From assembly GCA_030549335.1 (NCBI GenBank), contig JAUKPH010000017.1, positions 13,043,501 through 13,107,500 on the forward strand: a stretch of DNA of 64,000 nucleotides. The letters are read 5' to 3'. The translations under genes and the position numbers were made by a program. Source of the stretch: Pontederia crassipes. Its lineage: Eukaryota; Streptophyta; Magnoliopsida; Commelinales; Pontederiaceae. Shown here piece by piece: positions 55,638-64,000 of this stretch (positions are counted from its first letter, which is position 1; every line of letters begins with the position of its first letter). The notes beneath the pieces are model-generated. The model worked only from the letters and a program-made list of their open reading frames with translations, had not been told where the DNA came from and searched no databases.

Positions 55638-58600
55638 TTATATGTTATGATAGAAAAGTAAAAAATGTGAACCTTATCCGACACGTAGTATACAAAATTC
55701 TCTCCATTAATAAAGCACCATGGGAAAAACATGGATTCAAATGGACCCCTTATATACTCTTTGGTAGGACACTTTAGCTTTTATTATTTTGAGAAAATTA
55801 TCCAATGAATGGCCCAAAACTAATGAAATATATGAATCTGCATTCAAAACTAATATCATTACATAATCAATTATATAGTATCCACAAATTTTAAAAAATG
55901 GTTGTACATATCCCATATTGACATGTGAATTTGTCTATGTTTAATTTTAAAAAAATGGTTGTACATATCCCATATCTGGATTTATGTAGCTATATCCTTG
56001 TTAGGAATGGACTCTTGAGCATAAAATTGTGCACTACTTCTAATTTGTAAATCTTTGTGTATGATAATGATTTATTACTATGGCTATAGTAGAATAACTT
56101 GCAAAGGAATAAAAAATTATGTTGCTTCAACTACCACCAACTTTGTTTAATAGAACATTAAAAAACCTATAAAATCACCAAATAATGAATATAGACATTC
56201 ACAAACAAAAATAACAAATTTGTACAAAATTTATTTAGTAAAATAAACAAGCGAGAAACAAATGTTCCATAAAAATATATTGGTGGGTAGCATTGTCATT
56301 TTGTTTGACTAGCATAAATAAAATATAAACAATCTTTATAAATGATAGTATATTAATGAAAAACAAAAAAAACATCAAATAAACAAATACAATAAATAAA
56401 ATTTTAAAAATCATTAATGAAATAATAAAATATTAAACAAAGCACATACCTTTATACTCATTAACATGAAATTCAACATACAATATAAAAGTCATCCAGA
56501 TCGCAATCATAAAAAGATTTTGGTTCTGTTGAACAATTCGAACAATTCTAAAATTTTCCATGTTGCATCCATTCATAATTTGCCCTTTTCATTTATTTTT
56601 TTTATAATTGGGAATAAGGATGTTCCTTAAAAAATGTACTTTACAAATGTCATTAAATGGTATGATAGAAAAGGAAAGAGATATAAACTTTTTCCGACAC
56701 ATAATATGTAGAATACTCTTCGTTAATAAGGCACCATAGACAAGACATGGTCGCAAATGAATCCATTTTATATCTTTGTTAAGACAATTTATCTTTTGAT
56801 ATTCTAAAAAAATAATCAAACGAATGGTGCAAAACACATGAAAACACGAATGCAAATGGACTTCTTTTATACTCATTGTTAGGACAATTTATCTCTTGGT
56901 ACTCTAACAAAATTATCTAACGAAAGGTGTAGGTAACGTGAAATATATGAAACTTCATGTAAAATAAAGATAATTACATAATCAAAGATATATTATTTAC
57001 AATTTTAAAGAAAAGGATTTACATACCCCACATTAGCATGCGAATTTATTGAGGTTTAATAAGATAATGAATATGTACATTCACAAGCAAGAATATATAA
57101 CAAATTGGTATGCAATTGAAAACAAGTGTGAAACAAATGTTTCATAAAAATATATAGGTGGGTAGCATTATCATTTTGTTTGACTAGCATAACAAAAAAT
57201 AAAAAATTTGTATAAAATGACGAGATATTAATGAAAAAACAAAAAATGAAAAAAATACAATAAATAAAATTTTACAAAATCATAAATGAAATCGTAAATA
57301 TTAAGTATAAGCACATACCTTTATACTCATTCACATGAAATTCAGTATATAATATAAAAGTCATATAGATTACAATCATAAAAAATAGTATCGTTGAGCA
57401 ATTCAATCAATTCTAAAATTTTTCTTCATGTTGTATGCATTCATTATTTGTTTTTTTTCATTTCTTTTTTACAATTGGGAATAAGGAAGTTTCTTAAAAA
57501 TGTACTTTGTAAATGTCATTAAATGGTATGATAGAAAATGAAACAAATGTAAACCTTTTTTGACACACAATATGTAGAACTCTCTCTATTAGCAAAGCAT
57601 CATGGACAAGACATGATCGCAAATGGATCCCTTTTGTATTTATTGTTAGGACAATTTAACTTATGGTACTATGTAAAAAATATCCAATGAATGGTGCAGA
57701 ACACATGAAAACAAAATCGCAAATGGACCCCTTTTATACTCTTTGTTAGGACACTTTATATCTTGGCACTATGAGAAACAATGAATGGTGCATGTCACAT
57801 GAAATATATGAAACTTCATGCGAAACAAAGATAATTACATAATTAAGAAAATATTATTCACAATTTTGAAGAAAAGGTTTTACATGCCTATATCAGTATG
57901 CGAATTTATCTATGTTTCATAAGGTAGTTACATTCTTGTTAGGAATGAACTCTTGATCACAAAGACTTCTGTACTTCTAATTTGTAAATCTTTGCAGGTG
58001 ATAATGACTTATTTACTACGGCTATAATAGTAGAGTAACTCGCAAATGAATAAAAATCATTTTTCTTTAACTACCACCAACTTTATTTAATATAACATTT
58101 AAAAAATTTATAAAATCACCAAATAATGAATATGTACATTCGCAAACAAGAATAACAAATAAGTACGAAAGTCAAAACAAGTGTGATATTTCATAAAATA
58201 TATTAATGGGTAGCATTGTCATTTTTTTACTAGCATAAATAAAAAAATAAACAATAATATAAAATGATGTGATATTAATGAAAAAACAAAAAAATGGAAA
58301 AAAAGAAAACTAATACAACAAAAAAAATTAACAAATCACAAATGAAATCGTAAATATTAAACACAAGTACATACATTTATACTCGTTAACATGGAATTCA
58401 GCATATAATATAAAAGTCATCTTGATCGCAATAAAAAAAATTTAGTCCCATTGAGCAATTGGAGCAATTCTAAAATTTTCTTCATTTTGTATCCATTCAT
58501 TATTTGTCCTTTTCATTTTTTTATAATTATGAATAAGGGATTCCTTAAAATGTACTTCACTTGGTATGATAGAAAAGGAAAGAGATGTAAACCTTTTCTG

Positions 58601-59410
58601 ATACACATATGTAGAATTCTTTCCGTTAGTAAGGCACCATGGACAAGACATAGTTGCAAATTGACCCTTTGGTACTCCGAAAAATTCATCCAATGAATGG
58701 TATAGAACACATGAAAACACGAAAAAAATGGAACCCTTTTATTTTCTTTGTTAGGACACCTTATCTCAATGAATGGTGCAAGCCACATGAAATATATGAA
58801 ATTGCATGCGAAACAAAAAAAAAAAGTACATAATTAGGAATATATTATTCACAATTTTGAAGAAAAAGGTTGTGCATATCCCATATCGACATGTGAATTT
58901 ATTTATGTTTAATATCTAGTTACATCCTTGTCAAGAATCAACTCTTGATTATAAAAGGGTGTATTATTTGTAATATGTCTTTATAGGTAATAATGAATTC
59001 TAACTACAATTTTAGTGGAATAACCTACGGAGGAATCATAAATTAAGTTGCTTCAATTGCCTCCAATTTTATTTTATAGAATATCCAAAAGTCATAAAAG
59101 TACAAAAAAAGAATAGAGACATGCAAACAAGAATAACTAAATGATAAGGAAATCATTCAATAAAAAATAAGAGAAAAACAATTGTGTCATAAAAAAAAGT
59201 TGGTGGGTAACATTGTGACTCAATGACATAAATAAAAATAAATAATCATGTATAAAGTGATGGAATGAATTAAAAAAATAAAAATAAATAAATACAAAAA
59301 ATTGAAAAATAATATATTTCATAAATTAAATCACAAATGTTAAACACAAATACATAAATTCATCATAATTTTTCAAGTATGACATTTTAATCACAAATGG
59401 TGCAATACTT

Positions 59411-61923
59411 TTGAACTATAAATATTTTTTTGTTACAATAAATTTAACTCATGGAGGAATAAAAAACGAATGACATATCTATTACTTAATTTGGAATAGG
59501 AGAATATCCAGGTCTGACAAGTCAAGGTTGATCACACAGCACGTCCAGAAACTTGATGTCCATGATTTATACAGATAGCACCCTGGAAAGGTATGCTTCT
59601 GCTAAGCAAGTAAACATTTAATGGCTTTGTTGTCAGTCTTTGTTACAAAATTATATTAGCTATGATTGACTTATCCACTCACTTGTGCTAAGGACTTAGT
59701 TTAGTTTTTCTTGTATTAGCATAAACTGTAAATTAAATGCCCCAAGTTTTCGTTCAATAGGAGCACCTCTGTTTTCCTTTTCTTTGGGAGTTTTCATGGC
59801 TTGATATGTTGGTTTTTACTTGCTAAGAAAAAGATGTGTTGATTTTTTTATTCCTATTTCATGCTATATAAGTTCATTTGTGCTATATTTCTATCTTTTA
59901 TGTGCTTAAAATTGGTGGCTATGACATCTTGCAAGCTAGAAACTAATAGCCATTAAAACACAATTTATCATTACTTTATTGATATAGTTGAAGACTATGC
60001 AGAGATTAGTGAAAAAGAAACCAGTGTTACACCCTTAGCAAAGACTTAACTTGGGCACAAATCTTTTCAATTAACAACTTTCAAGTTCAAAGATGAAGCT
60101 ATTGTGTCGTTCCCATAGAAAAACAGTGATGCTTGGAAACGTCCCAGAACTTGTTGAAACTCTCTCAACTTGAAATGTTTTGAAAGATCAGAAACCATTT
60201 CTGATATAACATTAGTTAATCACAAGCTTACTGCTCATCAAACCTCCCTGCCACTGAGAAGTCAATAGCACCAAGTTTTGATGATTTGTTTATTGGACTC
60301 ATTAAAATATACATTTAAAAGTCTTGATATTATTTAAATTTTTTGGAAATATGAACAAACATACTAAATAAAATATAGTTCTTAGTAAACATCTAAACAT
60401 CCATATTAATTTATGATAGATAATAAAAATATATAATTAATGTAACCCCTAACAAACATTAAGATTATTGAATAATTAAAAGCATTCGACCTCATACAAC
60501 AATTATTAAGATCGATGGAGTTCAAAGTTACTTAACTGAAATTGTGTAATTAAAATATGTACTAAAACACATCAAACCATAATAAAAGAAGAGGAAAGAA
60601 TTGGACCATATTGTATTTATTATTATTGATCCAAAGTATCACATTATCAAAGCAAAGCATTGACTATTGTCCACTATATTGAATATTGAATCAATAATAT
60701 TGAATTATTATTCTACCATCGATCAGTGTTCCATTGATTATCGAATATTAGTAATGTTACATTGATTTCATTTATATTGATTATTGATCCAAAGTTAAAT
60801 CAAGTATATGATAATTTTGCATACTAAAAGTATTTTAAAGGGTGCCAACTTAATATCTTGTCCTTAAAATTTATATTTTAATAGATAATATTAATAATTT
60901 TAAAAAAATTACAGGAGGACAGAGCCCCCTCAAGCACTATGTGGGTCCGCCCTTGCTTCCCTACATTTTGATCCTATAAGTGATTGATATTATTAAGTAT
61001 GTATGGTGGTGTGTTCAGCAATCGATGCTCCTGGTGGTGTTAAATTGCACGAGTCTAAGGCCTTTATATTGTCTTATATTTATTTTCAAAGTTGAATTGT
61101 AATAGACATCAGATTAAGATTTTTTTTAAGGATGATGGTGTAATACGCTTCCACACATATTGAAGTTTAATTGTTATCATGATCAAAGTCAAAATAATTA
61201 AAGTATGGGTAACATTTTCTTAGTTATAATTACTTAATAATGAGAGGGTATATTTTTTAAAGCCTTATAATAAATTCAATTTTCTTCTTATTTATTATAT
61301 AGTTTTTTTCTTCTTTTGACATTATTTTCTTATCATATTACAATATCAATACCATATTTCATATTTTTATACTTCATTTTGCTTATCATGCAATGATGGG
61401 ACATGAAAAGTGTTCTTCATAGTTATTTTATAATCATGTAGTTTCTATGATTTAAATATATAAACATGAAATGTAATAAGAAGAAATAAAAAAAAGAACA
61501 TAGAAATTAACTATTAAATTTTATGTAGTAACAAAATAAATGATTTTTTTTGGTAAAATCTACTCATTTTACATGTGATAAAAAATAATTACTAGAGCTA
61601 ATGCTTTTAGTTGCCGACTCTCTATTATCTTTTTTGTAAGAGACTACTAGTTAACATTTTTTTTGTAATGGGTGTCAATACCATTTTGTTGTGGCACTAG
61701 ACCCTCCAAAAAATGAGATATATTTGGCTTACTGTTCTATCTACTTGATTTGAGACTCAAATTGGTTTCTCCATCATGGCCAGTTGAATAAGTCAAGAGA
61801 ATCAATTGAAGCTTAAAATTTTGTTTTTTTTTCTTATCGAAATGCAATCAATAACTATTTTTGTTGATTTTGCTTTTGTTTTTCTAGGCATGTGAACTTA
61901 TATTTACCTCCAGAATTCCTTCT
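59411..61923. other. Intergenic AT-rich DNA, no gene
   Basis: No coding sequence recognised. At 60915-60955 the word GGGTCCGCCCTTGC, common near ends of plant transposons, occurs once without a partner. Confidence 0.4.
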
Positions 61924-62421
61924 ATCTTAGAGGAATTAATTGGAAAAATAAAACAAAATTGTTATTAAATAGATTAGAAGATTTTAGCATAACTAGCAAG
62001 GTTGTTCCTTTCAACTTCCAAGCTAACCTATAAAAATCAAGCTTTAATTTACACTAGGAAAAAAATTATCTGACCTATGTCGGATATTTTTTGCAACATT
62101 ATGTATATATATTTTCTTTTTAAGAGAAGTGTTGAAAAAGTTTAGAGAAGTCTTCCAAAAAGGTGTTTTCTTTGTAAACTTGATGATTTTCTTTAATGTA
62201 TCATTTTTGGAGTGTAAGTAGGTTTTTCTCTCTTAGAGGAATTAATTGGAAAAATAAAATAAAATTGATATAATATAGATTAGAAGATTTTAGCATAACT
62301 AGCAAGGTCCTTAACATTTCAACTTTCAAGCTAAGCTATAAAAATCAAGCTTTAATTTGCACCAAGGACATATGTGCCTAGATAACACCATTGTGCAACA
62401 TGATATGTTTTACAACAATTT

Positions 62422-62461
<40 letters not shown>
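61924..62461. repeat. Tandem duplication of about 307 bp, ending in (AT)n
   Basis: TCTTAGAGGAATTAATTGG begins at 61924 and again at 62231. The first 135 bp of each unit match closely (both include TAGCATAACTAGCAAGGT and AAATCAAGCTTTAATTT); the remainders match loosely, both with TTATGTATATATAT. The second ends in an (AT)n run at 62426-62461. Confidence 0.8.
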
Positions 62462-62464
<3 letters not shown>

Positions 62465-62467
62465 ACT

Positions 62468-63409
62468 TAAATGGGGTCCCCGGGTGGATGCTCCCACTTA
62501 TGTGCGTGCTATAGGATGTAGATCTGACGATTGTGATCGAATAGCAATTCACTCGCGTTTCACACACGGTTCAGCTGTGCTAGCGGCGACTCACAGTTGC
62601 CAACAACAGCCTCGTGATTGGCGACTATTGATGTCCGCACTATTAACACCAGCAGCACAGTCCTCACCCTCGTCTCCACTGTCCTCATCAATGTGGATGT
62701 CCAGAGGGTGAAAGAATGGCACAAGAGCCGATCACTTCGGAATGGATGGGGGCGCCATTCGCCGATGCATGCACAAATCTCGAAGGCTGGTTCCCGAGTA
62801 CCGGCAGGCGGCGAGCCCAACCATCGTGCTCATGCAGCACTAGGGTGGGTCCCACCGCAAGGTCATGGAGCTGCGCCGCCAAAAGGAGGTGGTCCTCCTC
62901 AGCGACGCCTTCGCTGCGTTCCTCAGCAAAATCTAAGATGCCGACCACTTGATTCGCTAGACTACCGCCCTCAAACACTTTTGTCGCCCTCAAACACTTT
63001 TGTCGCCTTCGAATGTTGCATGAACATTCGTTGATGACTTGATCGACCACACCGTCTGATCTACCTCGGTGGGGAAGCACTGCAGAGGACAAAGTATATG
63101 TGCAAAGAGATCTACCTTGACCTGTCGGAGGTGGACGCCGTGCGGCGGCGGCGGCGACCTATTGCACAAAATGACCGCGCCGTGTTCAACTTATCGAAGG
63201 CGGACTCTGTGCGACTCCATGTGGCGGCAGTGAGCGAGGAGGATCGACGAGATCCCTCATCATCATCGTCATCACGTCCTATTGCACAAACGACCTCGCC
63301 ACGCTCGACTCCCGACCACTATCGCATGCACCCTCGTCCTGGTCATTTTAGCTCCCTCTCCGCTCACCGTCGACATTCGCTACCGGTGACATTTCTGAAC
63401 CGCACCTCA
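62468..63409. other. GC-rich block of unknown origin
   Basis: About 940 bp with GC content far above both flanks. It begins GGGGTCCCCGGGTGGATGCTC after the AT repeat and stops at the CACTA end. Several frames are open for 75-138 codons on both strands, among them VMELRRQKEVVLLSDAFAAF in a frame broken by stops. A CTATTGCACAAA word occurs twice (63161, 63279), showing internal duplication. It could be a transposon carrying captured coding DNA, or a decayed gene; no family was recognised and no terminal repeat paired. Confidence 0.35.
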
Positions 63410-64000
63410 CACTACAATAAAATTGACAAATAGTGGAATAAGACTTGTGACGCTAATGTGGCGCTACTACGTGGCTGAAAAAATTGGCGTCTATTTGGCG
63501 TCGCTCTAGTGTTGACAATATGAGATGCCTGGAATCGATAGCTAATAGCGCCTCACTAGCGCCAATGCATAAAGCGATGCAAGCAGCGTCAATTGTAGAC
63601 TCTAACTCAACGTTACTTTGATGCGAAAGTTGTCATTGCGAGCAATAGAGATGAGACGCTAATGAGACGCGAACATGGCGCAGAAAGCTATGATGCAATT
63701 CCGACGTTGAAGTGACGCTAATTTTATACTTACATCGACGCTAGTCTGGCGCTACTGTGCCGCTAATGTTATAACTACGTCGACACTAATGTGATGATAT
63801 ATTTAAAATAACATCGTATATTCTTACGACGCCATTGTGACGCTATAGAGGCGCTAATTGCGAACATTTTTGCCTCATTACAGCCATATTTTCTTCCCTT
63901 CCCACACCACACAAATATATAATGCATATAAATGCATTCATCATTGATCACAAGCATCAGAGGCATCATATCAAATATAACATTATGAAAAGTAATAAAG
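63410..64000 (+). mobile_element. Start of a CACTA (EnSpm) element, cut by the window end
   Basis: Begins CACTACAATAAAATTGAC at 63410, preceded by TCA. The following 590 bp contain many GACGCTAATGTGGCGCTA-like words in both orientations (63449, 63487, 63654, 63704, 63737, 63778, 63826), the sub-terminal repeats of CACTA elements. The other end and any transposase lie outside the window. Confidence 0.65.

Larger units (their letters stand above)
54793..59410. repeat. Degenerate tandem array, four units of about 0.9-1.05 kb
   Basis: The word ATGTACTTTACAAATGTCAT and its surroundings occur at about 54799, 56635, 57501 and 58551. Each is followed in the same order by GGTATGATAGAAAAGGAAAG, a GCACCATGGACAAGACATG word, GGTGGGTAGCATTGTCATTT and CATACCTTTATACTC. 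After removing an 812-bp insertion from unit 1 the spacings are about 1028, 866 and 1050 bp. AT content is high and no frame is conserved between units, so it is not coding; the short open frames inside are by-products. Confidence 0.8.

Noticed and set aside
56589..58788. Short similar open frames repeated in the tandem array
   Set aside because: Frames are not kept between units and have different stops, so the similarity is at the DNA level only.

Overview
This window is nuclear DNA from a flowering plant. It has intron-containing genes with GT-AG splice sites, plant-specific families (S-protein homologues, an ALE2-type receptor kinase, a small KIN/LEA stress protein), a plastid DNA insertion, and dense plant transposons (RTE and L1 LINEs, Copia and probable Gypsy LTRs, CACTA, Mutator-like and Harbinger-like elements). 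The species cannot be fixed from the sequence; a non-grass monocot is only a guess. No bacterial-style operon, CRISPR array, rRNA or convincing tRNA gene was seen.

Layout. 1-1640 looks like a degraded LTR. Two divergently oriented, intron-less S-protein homologue genes sit at 2472-2909 (minus) and 8741-9169 (plus), separated by a probable solo LTR (5693-7615). A Copia 3' remnant (11150-12430) and a 1.07-kb GC-rich fold-back element (12779-13845) follow. The largest gene is an ALE2-like receptor-like kinase on the minus strand, 15377-36958. Its six proposed exons give a continuous 582-codon reading frame. Its introns hold all four RTE-family LINE copies recognised here: one full-length copy with an intact ORF and 13-bp target duplications, plus three internally deleted derivatives. 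They also hold an L1 remnant, a hairpin MITE and a 109-bp duplication.

Right of this gene are a complete 1053-bp non-autonomous CACTA element (37894-38946), a MITE-like element, and an internally deleted Copia element with both LTRs (40777-44316). Next is a three-exon KIN/LEA-like gene (46606-47107, minus) with a TATA box and RY motifs. A 3.3-kb probable solo LTR (48650-51964) carries a nested Harbinger-like MITE. The last 10 kb hold a CACTA end, a chimeric plastid insertion (psbB joined to accD), and four degenerate tandem units of about 1 kb. One unit is split by an 812-bp Mutator-like element that appears to carry an F-box/kelch gene fragment. A GC-rich block of unknown origin and the start of another CACTA element close the window.

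The four protein-coding host genes do not form a pathway; they are separate genes in a transposon-rich neighbourhood. No clearly new biological system was found. The most unusual points are the family of RTE deletion derivatives that keep both termini, the plastid chimera, the Pack-MULE nested in a tandem array, and the long fold-back structures.
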